Origin: Flavobacteriales bacterium UBA972
GTDB taxonomy: Bacteria; Bacteroidota; Bacteroidia; Flavobacteriales; Schleiferiaceae
Direction of reading: 5' to 3'
Assembly: GCA_002292855.1 (NCBI GenBank)
Contig: DBBY01000002.1
Location: 32,293 to 96,292 of the forward strand
DNA length: 64,000 bases
A model generated the notes under the pieces. It had not been told where the DNA came from, ran no database searches, and worked only from the letters and a program-made list of their open reading frames with translations. Positions 27,588 through 35,899 of the stretch are shown here, one piece after another. The position numbers were made by a program, and so were the translations under genes. Positions within the stretch are counted from its first letter, which is position 1. Each line of letters starts with the position of its first letter.

Positions 27588-28475
27588 TTAAAGAAAGTTG
27601 GGCGCGACGGGGGCGTCTTTGGTTCCGTTCGCGTAGTCGTAGAATCCTCGGCCCGACTTGACGCCGAGGTCACCGGCAGTCACCATGGCCACGAGGAGTG
27701 GATTGGGTGCGTACTTGGGCTGGCCAAGGCCTTCCTGGAGCACCTTGAGGATGCTAAGGCATACGTCAAGCCCAATAAAGTCCGCAAGCTGGAGCGGCCC
27801 CATGGGGTGGGCCATGCCCAACTTCATGATGGAATCGATGGCATCGACGCTACCAACCCCCGTTTGAAGCGCTTCGATGGCTTCATTAATCATGGGTATT
27901 AAAATGCGATTGGCCACAAATCCAGGGAAGTCGTTGCATTCCACCGGGATTTTGCCGAGCTCCTTGCTCATGGCCACCACCGCAGCCGCCGTGGCGTCCG
28001 AGGTTTTATAGCCGCGAATGATCTCGACCAGCTTCATCACCGGAACCGGATTCATAAAGTGCATTCCAATGACCTTGTCGGGTCGCGTGGTAGCCGCCGC
28101 GATGCGTCCAATCGCAATCGACGAGGTATTGGAGGCCAAAATGGTTTCAGGCGCACACAATTCGTCGAGTTGGGCAAACAATTTGAGTTTGATTTCCACA
28201 TTCTCGGTGGCAGCCTCTACAACCAAGGCGGAACCGGACACGGCCGTTGCCAACTCGGTGTGGGTGCTAATGCGTGCAACGGCTGCAGCTGCATCTTCTG
28301 CGGTCAGTAGGCCCTTGGCCACTTGGCGCTCGAGGTTTTTTGAAATGGTGGCTAGGGCGCGCTCCAAGGCTGGTGCACTAATGTCAAAAAGCGAGACATT
28401 CCATCCGCTGGTGGCAAACACGTGGGCAATTCCATTGCCCATCGCGCCGGCGCCGAGTACGCTAAGGTGCTTCAT
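27588..28475 (-). CDS. 3-hydroxybutyryl-CoA/3-hydroxyacyl-CoA dehydrogenase
   Basis: This 295-residue NAD-dependent dehydrogenase has the Rossmann glycine motif GAGAMGNGIA at the start and the helical C-terminal domain. The blocks ILASNTSSIAIG, GMHFMNPVPVMKLVEII and FVANRILIPMINEAI are typical. Stand-alone enzymes of this size interconvert acetoacetyl-CoA and 3-hydroxybutyryl-CoA, or act in beta-oxidation and phenylacetate breakdown. No linked thiolase or enoyl-CoA hydratase lies nearby, so the pathway is open. The start is preceded five bases upstream by TACTTTTA, a near match to the -7 element. Confidence 0.93.
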   Translation of the reverse strand: MKHLSVLGAGAMGNGIAHVFATSGWNVSLFDISAPALERALATISKNLERQVAKGLLTAEDAAAAVARISTHTELATAVSGSALVVEAATENVEIKLKLFAQLDELCAPETILASNTSSIAIGRIAAATTRPDKVIGMHFMNPVPVMKLVEIIRGYKTSDATAAAVVAMSKELGKIPVECNDFPGFVANRILIPMINEAIEALQTGVGSVDAIDSIMKLGMAHPMGPLQLADFIGLDVCLSILKVLQEGLGQPKYAPNPLLVAMVTAGDLGVKSGRGFYDYANGTKDAPVAPNFL

Positions 28476-28480
28476 AGCCT

Positions 28481-28488
28481 TAAAAGTA
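28481..28488 (-). promoter_or_regulatory. Probable -7 element for the 3-hydroxyacyl-CoA dehydrogenase gene (TACTTTTA)
   Basis: One mismatch (last base) to TAnnTTTG, ending five bases before the ATG, the same register as the other close elements in this window. Confidence 0.5.
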
Positions 28489-28499
28489 CGGCTCAGAAT

Positions 28500-29933
28500 C
28501 TACTTTCCGCGACCCTTGAGCACCGTCCAGGCGGTGTAAATAAGCACCTTGAGGTCGTTGTGCCAAGACATGTTCTCGATGTAGAGCAGGTCGTATTCCA
28601 TGCGGCGAATCATTTCATCCACGCTGCTGGCATAGCCGTATCGGACCATTCCCCAACTCGTGATTCCCGGCCGAACCTTATAAATATGCCGGTACTGCGG
28701 GGCTCGCTCAATGATTTGCGAAGCATAAAATTCCCGCTCTGGGCGAGGCCCCACCAGCGACATATCGCCCACAAGCACGTTCCAAAACTGGGGAAGTTCG
28801 TCGATGCGGTACTTGCGCAAAACAGAACCAATTCGGGTAATCCTCGCGTCGTTGGTCGATGAAAGCTGCGGTCCTTGTACTTCTGCCGCAGCAATCATGG
28901 TGCGGAACTTTATGATCTTAAAGACCTTACCCTCACGCCCGAGACGATCCTGTCTGAAGAGGATTGGCCCCTTAGAGCCTGCAACGAGCAGAGCCACCAG
29001 CAGCATAAGGGGACTGAGCAGCAGCAATGCGGCAGCCGAAATCGCGATATCCGCAATCCTCTTGCTGTTTCGCTGCCAGGAGTCCATGGGTTCGTGGTGC
29101 CATTCCAAGAGCGGAACTCCGTGTTCGTCGAGCCGCACCATGCCCGACAGAATTCCGTAGGTGTCTGGGAACATGAAAATTCGCAGACCAAGCTGCTCCA
29201 AGTCAAGCAATAGCGGGGTTAGTTGGTGGTGGTGCTCCGGGGGGAGGGCAATTACTACGTCTTCAATATTCAGCCGAGAAGCCCAGTGGGCAATTTCTTT
29301 GGGCGTTCCCAAGAGCGGCAGGCCAATGCATGGAGCATTTTCTTTATGGCCTGAGGTCGAAATCCACCCTGCGAGCACTTCGCCCGAAGCGTCCGCATGC
29401 TTGCGAACGTCCGCGTCATGGGCTTCAATAATTGACTTTTCGCCAATCACGAGGGTCGCGAAGTGCAGATGCTTTTGAGCGATTCGCCAGCGTATATGGC
29501 CGCCTAGGGCAAGGCGAAAGGCCACACTTACCAAGAGAAGTCCGCCCCCAAAGCGCTGCAGAGAGCCCCAGTAGGCGCGGTAGTTTTTGACGTAATCGTC
29601 AAGAATGAAGAGCAAGAAGTAGGCAATTACAAAGACGGCAAGGGCTTGGATCAGGCGACGAAGCTCCGTGAGGCGCGATTTGCGCAGCAAACCCTGGTAC
29701 AGTCCAACCAGGGCCATAGTACTCAGCCATAAAAGGGCCGTAATTGCCATTCCAATCGGGTAGAACGCATCCCATTCTAAGGATTCGAGCCCAAATCGGG
29801 CCGGCTCGACGACGCTTTTGCGGTAGTCGTAGAGCCAGGTATAGGCAATGCAGGCTGCGGTAAAGTCCGCCAGAATATAGGCTATGGTGTAGCGCCGCTG
29901 GCTTCGTTTAAGGGATTCGCTGCGGGGGCTCAA
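28500..29933 (-). CDS. Exopolysaccharide-type sugar transferase (undecaprenyl-phosphate sugar-1-phosphate transferase)
   Basis: This polyprenyl-phosphate hexose-1-phosphate transferase has about 477 residues. Four N-terminal membrane helices and a central nucleotide-binding-like domain are followed by the C-terminal bacterial sugar-transferase domain, with KRIADI, RQDRLGREGKVFKIIKFRTM and DELPQFWNVLVGDMSLVGPRPE. It starts glycan repeat synthesis by loading a sugar phosphate on undecaprenyl phosphate. The longest frame begins at 29963, but a TTG at 29933 forms a TTGA overlap with the preceding lipoprotein stop and is preferred. No polysaccharide cluster surrounds it; the two glycosyltransferases at 16.8-19.1 kb may be partners. 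Confidence 0.9.
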   Translation of the reverse strand: MSPRSESLKRSQRRYTIAYILADFTAACIAYTWLYDYRKSVVEPARFGLESLEWDAFYPIGMAITALLWLSTMALVGLYQGLLRKSRLTELRRLIQALAVFVIAYFLLFILDDYVKNYRAYWGSLQRFGGGLLLVSVAFRLALGGHIRWRIAQKHLHFATLVIGEKSIIEAHDADVRKHADASGEVLAGWISTSGHKENAPCIGLPLLGTPKEIAHWASRLNIEDVVIALPPEHHHQLTPLLLDLEQLGLRIFMFPDTYGILSGMVRLDEHGVPLLEWHHEPMDSWQRNSKRIADIAISAAALLLLSPLMLLVALLVAGSKGPILFRQDRLGREGKVFKIIKFRTMIAAAEVQGPQLSSTNDARITRIGSVLRKYRIDELPQFWNVLVGDMSLVGPRPEREFYASQIIERAPQYRHIYKVRPGITSWGMVRYGYASSVDEMIRRMEYDLLYIENMSWHNDLKVLIYTAWTVLKGRGK

Positions 29934-30829
29934 CGGTAAACCAGCTTGAGGTTGTCGAGCCAAAGGGTGTCGGCCTTATCAGGTCGCGTGCGGACGGCGC
30001 CCACAAAAAGGTTGTAGTCAATAGCGCTTGGGAACCCCGAAACCTCGGTAACCAAATTCACATAGGCCTTGGCCCACATTGATTTTTCGCGAAAGGTGAC
30101 CGTGGACTGTTGGGTCGTCTGGCCGGGTTGATTGGCGACTACGCCCATGCTGAAGGGCATGGTGGATTTGTAGTTGAACTCCAAATAAACATTCTGTCCG
30201 CTCCGTGGCAAAACATAGGCCTGCTGCGTAATGGCCTCAAAAATTTGCTGTCCGGGTCTTAAGATGATCATGCCGCTTGCGCTGTTGCTTTCTCCAAGGG
30301 GTGGGTTGAATCGTTCTGCGGACGTTAGGGTCCACACGGTATCGCTGCGCTGGCTGGGCGCGAGCTGAATTCCGGCGGACTCAAAATCCTCTACAATAAC
30401 GACCTTGGACCAGGTTTCGTATTCTAAGACTGCAGGGCCCATAGGCGGCCATTTAACCGTACTGCCGAAGCTGCTGTTTAAATCGCGCTCGTAGGGTTTA
30501 TAAAACTCATAAATCGCTTGAAAAGAGCCGATTCCGTTTACCTCGACGCCCGGATAAATGCGCACGGATGCCGCAGGATTGCTCAGGGGCAAGGGGATTT
30601 TAGCAGGGAGGGGGAAGACCCCAAAATTCTTCCCTTCAGACTCCACCCATACCGAGCGGATGTGGGCGCTGGATGTTCCGCGAGACGGGTCGGGAGCAAG
30701 GGTAAGGCTGTCAATTTCAAGAAGTACGTAGGGCGCAGCTTCATTGCGGTCGCAGCCTGCCGTCGTTCCTACTAGGGTCAAGGCGCAAGCCGCTAAAAAG
30801 ATGTGGATAATTCGAGAACCGCTGCCCAT
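29930..30829 (-). CDS. Putative lipoprotein of unknown function
   Basis: This protein of about 299 residues has a lipoprotein-type signal (IIHIFLAACALTLVGTTAGC, with the lipidated cysteine at about residue 25). The mature part is beta-rich and looks like one or two jelly-roll-type domains, ending with a strand pattern DTLWLDNLKLVYR. No family was recognised. The ATG at 30829 sits six bases after a consensus -7 element; the longer upstream frame is rejected because it would run through that promoter and into pcm. Coupling to the sugar transferase (TTGA overlap) hints at an envelope role. Confidence 0.78.
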   Translation of the reverse strand: MGSGSRIIHIFLAACALTLVGTTAGCDRNEAAPYVLLEIDSLTLAPDPSRGTSSAHIRSVWVESEGKNFGVFPLPAKIPLPLSNPAASVRIYPGVEVNGIGSFQAIYEFYKPYERDLNSSFGSTVKWPPMGPAVLEYETWSKVVIVEDFESAGIQLAPSQRSDTVWTLTSAERFNPPLGESNSASGMIILRPGQQIFEAITQQAYVLPRSGQNVYLEFNYKSTMPFSMGVVANQPGQTTQQSTVTFREKSMWAKAYVNLVTEVSGFPSAIDYNLFVGAVRTRPDKADTLWLDNLKLVYR

Positions 30830-30835
30830 AGACCC

Positions 30836-30843
30836 CAAAGGTA
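30836..30843 (-). promoter_or_regulatory. -7 promoter element for the lipoprotein-sugar transferase operon (TACCTTTG)
   Basis: Exact TAnnTTTG on the minus strand, six bases before the lipoprotein ATG, and back to back with the pcm element. Confidence 0.65.
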
Positions 30844-30849
30844 CGGTTG

Positions 30850-30857
30850 TACTTTCG
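30850..30857 (+). promoter_or_regulatory. -7 promoter element for pcm (TACTTTCG)
   Basis: One mismatch to TAnnTTTG, ending four bases before the pcm GTG. It supports that GTG over an upstream in-frame TTG that would overlap the element. Confidence 0.58.
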
Positions 30858-30861
30858 GGCC

Positions 30862-31521
30862 GTGACTCCCGACCTGCCCAAACACCAAGGCCAACGCCAG
30901 CAGCTTCTCGCAATTCTGCGCAGCAAGGGCATAGACAACGAGGCGGTTCTTGCCGCGATGGGGCGGGTTCCTCGGCATGCATTCCTCGAGAGTTCCTTTG
31001 AGGAGTTTGCCTACCAAGACGTTGCCTTCCCCATTGCTTCAGGCCAAACCATTTCGCAGCCCTACACGGTAGCTTTTCAGTCCAATGCCCTGGGACTTGC
31101 TCCTGGTGCCAAGGTTTTAGAGATTGGCACCGGGTCGGGCTACCAGGCTGCTGTTCTGGAGGAATTGGGCTATCGAGTATATACCATAGAGCGCCAAAAG
31201 GCCCTCTTTGACTTCAGCAAACGATTGCTCGCGGAACTTGGCTACACACGCATGAACCAAAAGTTTGGCGACGGCTACAAGGGTTTGCCCGCCTTCGCTC
31301 CCTTTGACGGCATTATTATCACGGCAGCCGCTCCTGCGCTCCCCACGGAACTCCTCGATCAATTAAGCCCCTCTGGCGTGCTGATTGTGCCCATAGGAGC
31401 AGTGGAGTCCGAGCAGCGCATGCTCAAAGTGCGTCGGGGTTCAGACGGCGAATGGCTTCACGAAGATCTTGGCAGCTTTCGCTTTGTGCCCATGCTCAAG
31501 GACGTTTCGTCGGCTCGATAG
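30862..31521 (+). CDS. pcm: Protein-L-isoaspartate O-methyltransferase
   Basis: This SAM-dependent methyltransferase of about 219 residues repairs damaged isoaspartyl residues in proteins. Diagnostic blocks are RVPRHAFL, PIASGQTISQPYTVAFQ and the SAM-binding VLEIGTGSGYQAAVL, followed by FDGIIITAAAP. The GTG at 30862 is chosen because a promoter element ends four bases before it. The 3' end abuts smpB tail to tail with no gap. Confidence 0.94.
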   Translation: MTPDLPKHQGQRQQLLAILRSKGIDNEAVLAAMGRVPRHAFLESSFEEFAYQDVAFPIASGQTISQPYTVAFQSNALGLAPGAKVLEIGTGSGYQAAVLEELGYRVYTIERQKALFDFSKRLLAELGYTRMNQKFGDGYKGLPAFAPFDGIIITAAAPALPTELLDQLSPSGVLIVPIGAVESEQRMLKVRRGSDGEWLHEDLGSFRFVPMLKDVSSAR

Positions 31522-31959
31522 CTACTCGCGCGCTGCGTCGCGATCGATGTCGCGCTCCTTTAGGGTGGCTCTTTTGTCGTAGAATTTCTTGCCTCGCGCC
31601 AGGGCGATATCGAGTTTTGCCCAGCCCCTAGGTGTAAAGTATAGCTTTAATGGTATTAGGGTCAATCCATTGTTTTGCAACTCTTTGCGAATCTTTTTTA
31701 ACTCATTCTTCTTCAGGAGCAATTTCCGCTCGCGCAGGGGAGCGTGGTTGGCATAGGTTCCGAATTTAAATTCCGAAATATGGAGGTTTTTGATCCAAAC
31801 CTCGCCGGCCTCTGAAACGTAGGCGTAGGCATCGCTAAGGTTGGCCTTGCCGTCTCGAAGGGCCTTGACCTCGGTCCCCGCCAGCATCAAGCCGGCAGTG
31901 AACTCTTCCTCAAGAACGTATTCGAAGCGCGCCCGTCTGTTAACAATGACCGGATTCAT
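31522..31959 (-). CDS. smpB: SsrA-binding protein SmpB
   Basis: This 145-residue protein delivers tmRNA to stalled ribosomes for trans-translation. The family opening VNRRARFEYVLEEEFTAGLMLAGTEVKALRDGKANL and the tail ARGKKFYDKRATLKERDIDRD, with the conserved DKR segment, are present. The length is normal. A consensus -7 element lies four bases before the ATG. The tmRNA gene itself was not found in this window. Confidence 0.97.
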   Translation of the reverse strand: MNPVIVNRRARFEYVLEEEFTAGLMLAGTEVKALRDGKANLSDAYAYVSEAGEVWIKNLHISEFKFGTYANHAPLRERKLLLKKNELKKIRKELQNNGLTLIPLKLYFTPRGWAKLDIALARGKKFYDKRATLKERDIDRDAARE

Positions 31960-31963
31960 AGTG

Positions 31964-31971
31964 CAAATCTA
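31964..31971 (-). promoter_or_regulatory. -7 promoter element for smpB (TAGATTTG)
   Basis: Exact TAnnTTTG on the minus strand, four bases before the smpB ATG. Confidence 0.62.
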
Positions 31972-31981
31972 ACCCCAGCGC

Positions 31982-31989
31982 TACCTTTG
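31982..31989 (+). promoter_or_regulatory. -7 promoter element for pyrD (TACCTTTG)
   Basis: Exact TAnnTTTG ending eight bases before the pyrD ATG, divergent from the smpB element ten bases away. Confidence 0.62.
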
Positions 31990-31997
31990 AAGGCTCC

Positions 31998-33029
31998 ATG
32001 CTTTATTCTGCTCTGCTGCGCCCCCTTTTATTCAAACTACTCGCTCCCGAGCAGGCGCACGATCTTGTTATGGGCGGACTCCGGTTTGCCTCCAACAGTG
32101 CTTTGGCGTCGGCGGCACTCCGCGCCGCTTTGGGCAGCATTCCTTCGGCGCCAGTACAGGCTATGGGATTAGAATTTAAGCATCCGCTGGGCCTCGCTGC
32201 GGGAATGGACAAAAACGCAGTAGCCCTCAGAGCATGGGAGGCCCTAGGCTTCAGCCACCTCGAAATCGGCACGGTGACTCCGCGGCCCCAGCCAGGCAAC
32301 CCACAGCCGCGCATGTTTCGCCTGCCCGAAGACGAGGCCCTCATCAACCGCATGGGCTTCAACAACGGAGGTGCTGAGGCTGCCGCAGCACGAATTCGCC
32401 GCTCTAGGCACCAGAATATCATTGTCGGAGGCAACATTGGCCGCAATAAATCCACCCCCAACGAAGGCGCTATTCAAGACTACCTCGCGGCCCTAAACGC
32501 CCTATACGCCGAGGTGGACTACATCGCCGTGAACGTATCGTCTCCCAATACGCCTGGCCTGAGGGATTTGCAGTCAGCCAGCAGCATGCGCGAGCTCTTG
32601 CAGGCCGTCTGCACTGAAGCTAAGCGCTTGGGCGGCAAGCCCGTGGCCCTTAAAATAGATCCAGACTCCGACAAAGACCACGTTCAACGCACGGCTGTTC
32701 TTGCCGTGGAGTGCGGAGTTCAGGGCATTATTGCGACCAATACCTCCATTGGGCGCTCGGGCCTTGCTACGCCAGAGGGCCGGCTTCAAGCCATTGGAGT
32801 AGGGGGCCTTAGTGGTGCGCCAATTGCCAAGCGATCTACCGAGGTGGTAGGCTGGGTGCGCGATGCAGTAGGCCAAAGCGCTTCGGTAGTCGGCGTTGGA
32901 GGGGTTCGACGGACCCAAGACGTTACCGACAAGCTCAATGCCGGTGCGGATTTAGTACAGGTTTACTCAGGATTTGTTTATGCCGGGCCCGCAATGGTTC
33001 GCCAACTTTCGCCGGCATGGAAGCAATAA
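31998..33029 (+). CDS. pyrD: Dihydroorotate dehydrogenase, quinone-dependent (class 2)
   Basis: This 343-residue membrane-associated flavoprotein oxidises dihydroorotate to orotate, the fourth step of pyrimidine synthesis, passing electrons to quinone. The class 2 N-terminal helix pair (LYSALLRPLLFKLLAPEQAHDLVM) is present. Further blocks are LGLAAGMDKNA, EIGTVTPRPQPGNPQPRMFRL, NVSSPNTPGLRDLQ with the catalytic-serine region, and VGVGGVRRTQD. The length is normal. The 3' end overlaps the following HMG-CoA-lyase-like gene by 13 bases. Confidence 0.96.
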   Translation: MLYSALLRPLLFKLLAPEQAHDLVMGGLRFASNSALASAALRAALGSIPSAPVQAMGLEFKHPLGLAAGMDKNAVALRAWEALGFSHLEIGTVTPRPQPGNPQPRMFRLPEDEALINRMGFNNGGAEAAAARIRRSRHQNIIVGGNIGRNKSTPNEGAIQDYLAALNALYAEVDYIAVNVSSPNTPGLRDLQSASSMRELLQAVCTEAKRLGGKPVALKIDPDSDKDHVQRTAVLAVECGVQGIIATNTSIGRSGLATPEGRLQAIGVGGLSGAPIAKRSTEVVGWVRDAVGQSASVVGVGGVRRTQDVTDKLNAGADLVQVYSGFVYAGPAMVRQLSPAWKQ

Positions 33030-33886
33030 CCTGGATCGAGTGCCCTCGGGACGCCATGCAGGGCTATGCAACGGTGTTTCGCACCGAAGACAAGATAGCC
33101 TACCTCCGCCGTCTTTTGGCCGTGGGTTTTGACTGCCTCGACATTGCGAGCTTTGTTTCGCCCAAGGCCATTCCGCAAATGGTTGATTCGGTTCAAGTAC
33201 TTGACGCACTTGCTCCCGACAAGGGCCTCAATAAATTTTTGGTTATTGCAGCAAACAGCCAAGGAATCGATGCTGCTTTGGCTCACGAAGCCGTAGACGC
33301 CGTCGGCGTTCCCTTTTCGATTAGCGAGCAGTTTCAGATTCGCAATACCAAGCGTTCCCAGGAGCGGGCCTTAGACGATTGGTCCGCCTCGGTGGATCGC
33401 CTGCACGCGAGCGATAAGCAGCTGGTGGTCTACCTCTCTATGGCCTTTGGGAATCCCTATGGCGAGGCCCACAGTATTGACTTGGTGGCTGAGTGGACCG
33501 CAAGGGTAGTCAAGCGATTTAATCCCCATGTGCTCTCGATCAGCGACACCGTGGGCAATGCCAATCCTGATGGAATTCGCTCGGTAGTTTCCGCGGTGCG
33601 CAAGGAGGCGGGCACTGCGGAGCTTGGACTGCACCTGCACATGCCTGCCGCCAATGCCTTAAGCAACGGACTTTTGGATGCAGCATGGGATTCAGGGATT
33701 CGGCGTTTTGATACCGCGCTGCTGGGCCTGGGCGGTTGTCCCTATGCCCAAAATGAACTGGTGGGCAATTTGCCCACCGAGGCCCTGCTCACTTTTGCGA
33801 CCACTCGCGGAGCCTCCTTCGGGATAAAACCCCTGGCACTGGAGAGCGCGCACAATGCGGCGAGGGAATTTTTCAACTACCTTTGA
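33017..33886 (+). CDS. Hydroxymethylglutaryl-CoA lyase-like TIM-barrel enzyme
   Basis: This 289-residue member of the HMGL-like/DRE-TIM metallolyase family opens with WIECPRDAMQG, matching the metal-binding N-terminal strand. It ends the barrel with the signature LGLGGCPYAQNELVGNLPTE, where HMG-CoA lyases carry the catalytic-loop cysteine. HMG-CoA lyase splits HMG-CoA to acetyl-CoA and acetoacetate in leucine breakdown. No other leucine-catabolism gene is adjacent; it is coupled to pyrD by a 13-base overlap, an apparently unrelated pairing. Its stop codon overlaps the promoter element of the downstream B12 riboswitch. Confidence 0.85.
   Translation: MEAITWIECPRDAMQGYATVFRTEDKIAYLRRLLAVGFDCLDIASFVSPKAIPQMVDSVQVLDALAPDKGLNKFLVIAANSQGIDAALAHEAVDAVGVPFSISEQFQIRNTKRSQERALDDWSASVDRLHASDKQLVVYLSMAFGNPYGEAHSIDLVAEWTARVVKRFNPHVLSISDTVGNANPDGIRSVVSAVRKEAGTAELGLHLHMPAANALSNGLLDAAWDSGIRRFDTALLGLGGCPYAQNELVGNLPTEALLTFATTRGASFGIKPLALESAHNAAREFFNYL
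33878..33885 (+). promoter_or_regulatory. -7 promoter element for the cobalamin riboswitch operon (TACCTTTG)
   Basis: Exact TAnnTTTG that overlaps the last sense codons and stop of the HMG-CoA-lyase-like gene. Transcription would begin about four bases downstream, at the first pairing stem of the riboswitch. Confidence 0.65.
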
Positions 33887-33888
33887 GC

Positions 33889-34062
33889 GTTCGTGGTGCA
33901 AGCCCTGAGATCGACTTAGGACGCTTGCTGAAAAGGGAATCCGGTGCAATACCGGAGCTGTGCCCGCAGCTGTAAATTCCATCCAACTCTGCGCCGCAGA
34001 TACCCACTGGGAGACCGGGAAGGGGGCGCTTGAGGGAATGAGCCAGAAGACCTGCCTCGAAC
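33889..34062 (+). ncRNA. Cobalamin (B12) riboswitch
   Basis: This leader carries the conserved elements of the cobalamin riboswitch in order: GGTGCAAGCC, GGGAATCCGGTGCAA, GCTGTGCCCGCAGCTGTAA, CCACTGGGAGACCGGGAAGG and the closing GAGCCAGAAGACCTGCC. The outer stem can form from GTTCG (33889-33893) with CGAAC (34058-34062). Such switches lower expression of B12 uptake genes when adenosyl- or other cobalamins are plentiful. The ATG of the TonB-dependent receptor lies 37 bases downstream. No clear terminator stem is seen there, which would favour control of translation initiation. Confidence 0.96.
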
Positions 34063-34099
34063 CATAATCCGATTGCGCCGGGAAGAGTGCAGCCTGAAG

Positions 34100-35866
34100 A
34101 TGAACCTATGCTCCCAGCGTGGCCTTAAGGCTGCGTGGCTTTTAGCGATAACCCTATACGGTGCACCCCTCGGTGCTCAGGCTGCTCCTTGGAGCGACAG
34201 CCTCACTAGTGCATCGCTGCCTGAAGTGTCTGTTTTGGGCGGGCGCTGGCAAACGGGAGCCAAGCCAAGCGTTAAAATACCCTCCAAACCCATGGGTTGG
34301 TCGGCGTCGGAGCTGCTTCGTTCCGGAATCGACCTTCGACAAACCGCCCCCACGGGCAGTGCCTGGATTTCTTTAGACGGACTCCCCTCGAACCATACCT
34401 GGATTCAGTGGGAGGGAATGGCCTTGTCTGCCGCTGATTTGGGTGTAATGGACCTGCAGCTTTTGCCCAGCGCCGGGCTTAGCATGCAGCGCAGCGCAGA
34501 CGGACTCCGCTTAAGCAGCGACAGCGTAGGTTCCCTTTCGCTGGAATCATCGACCCTGGGCAATGCCGGCTTAAACCTTTGGATTCCCGGTAAAACGGCC
34601 GATTTTGGATTGTCGGCGCGGCGCGGACTCAATCGCTACCGCTACCGTGACTACCTGGGCGATCGCTACTGGCGCACAGGCGCGGGCACCGAGCGCTTGG
34701 AGTTTCGCAGTTCCCTGCGGTCCTCAATCGGGCAGATTAAGCAATCTACTCATTTTTACGCTGTTTGGCTGAAGCAGGGGCTGCCAGAGTCCGCCAATGT
34801 GCCGCGGCGTCTGGGTGCAGTGCAGCAGGATTTGCGCGCTACGGTAATTCAACGGCAGGAATGGAACTCCCATCGTTGGGAATGGAGCAGCACGCAGCAC
34901 GCGGTTCTCGCAAACCAAACTTACGACTACCCTTTGTTGGGCGGGATTCACGACAGCAATGGGGTTCAGACGATTGGAATTCGAGTTCAAACGGGCTACC
35001 GACGTTCAGGCCATCGGCTTCGAAGCTCCCTCGACGTAGATCGGCTCCAGGCTGAAGGCCCCAATAAATCCCCGGCCAGTGTTTTAAGGCTTCAATTAAT
35101 GCTTCGCGGAGAGGGTATGGCTTCGCCCATGCTGCGGTATTCATGGGGTTTAAGCCAGCTTCGGCAGGGCGACGAGCTGGGAACCCTGCTGCCCTTTGCA
35201 GAACTTCAGCACAAGGGGCTGGGTCAAAAGGCATCCTGGAATGTTAAGCTGCACCGGCACCAGCGATTCCCCACCCTGAACGATCTCTTTTGGTCGCCCG
35301 GGGGCAATCCAGCGCTCAGGCCAGAACTCGGATGGGAATCCCGCGCCAAAGCAAGCCACCGAATCGGGTCGATGGAGGCCTACGCCGGGATTCTTCGAGA
35401 TGCCATTTTTTGGATGCCGACAGGATCGATTTGGATGCCTCGCAATGTGGAATCCCTGCGTCGCCTTGGGATTAATCTAGCCAGCACCTGGCAAAATGGG
35501 CCATGGCAGAGCCAAATTGCCGCGCAATGGGTGTACAGCGTTAACAATGCAGGATTGCGCATGCCCTACGTAGCTCCATTCACCCTCAATATTCCGCTTA
35601 GGTACCGACGCAAGGAATGGGAATTGGAGGTATTCAACCGCCTTAGGTCGGCCACCCCGACGGCATGGAGTTCCAGCCGAGACAGCTGGATCGGTCCTCA
35701 GTTTCAGCTCGACGCAATTTTGCGCTGGCAGGGGGCAAAGTCAACGGTAGAAGTCGCCCTTACCAACGCAACCAACCAGCCCATATACCTTCAGCTTGGC
35801 TACCCCTTGCCGGGACGCCAGTGGAGCCTGACCTGGCACTGTCCCTTAGCCCGTATTACCCAGTAA
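34100..35866 (+). CDS. btuB: TonB-dependent outer-membrane cobalamin receptor, BtuB-like
   Basis: This outer-membrane receptor of about 588 residues has a signal peptide (AAWLLAITLYGAPLGAQA), a possible TonB box near LPEVSVLGG, a plug domain (ELLRSGIDLRQ through LQLLPSAGLSMQRSADG) and a 22-strand-type barrel with many aromatic strands. The TonB-receptor block LNDLFWSPGGNPALRPELGWE and a final barrel strand near RQWSLTWHCPL are visible. Substrate assignment as B12 rests on the riboswitch directly upstream and the BtuG-like gene downstream. The ATG at 34100 gives a proper signal peptide and replaces a frame starting nine codons earlier. Confidence 0.88.
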   Translation: MNLCSQRGLKAAWLLAITLYGAPLGAQAAPWSDSLTSASLPEVSVLGGRWQTGAKPSVKIPSKPMGWSASELLRSGIDLRQTAPTGSAWISLDGLPSNHTWIQWEGMALSAADLGVMDLQLLPSAGLSMQRSADGLRLSSDSVGSLSLESSTLGNAGLNLWIPGKTADFGLSARRGLNRYRYRDYLGDRYWRTGAGTERLEFRSSLRSSIGQIKQSTHFYAVWLKQGLPESANVPRRLGAVQQDLRATVIQRQEWNSHRWEWSSTQHAVLANQTYDYPLLGGIHDSNGVQTIGIRVQTGYRRSGHRLRSSLDVDRLQAEGPNKSPASVLRLQLMLRGEGMASPMLRYSWGLSQLRQGDELGTLLPFAELQHKGLGQKASWNVKLHRHQRFPTLNDLFWSPGGNPALRPELGWESRAKASHRIGSMEAYAGILRDAIFWMPTGSIWMPRNVESLRRLGINLASTWQNGPWQSQIAAQWVYSVNNAGLRMPYVAPFTLNIPLRYRRKEWELEVFNRLRSATPTAWSSSRDSWIGPQFQLDAILRWQGAKSTVEVALTNATNQPIYLQLGYPLPGRQWSLTWHCPLARITQ

Positions 35867-35899
35867 TTCAAGTATTTCAATCCTCTAAATTTAAACTCC

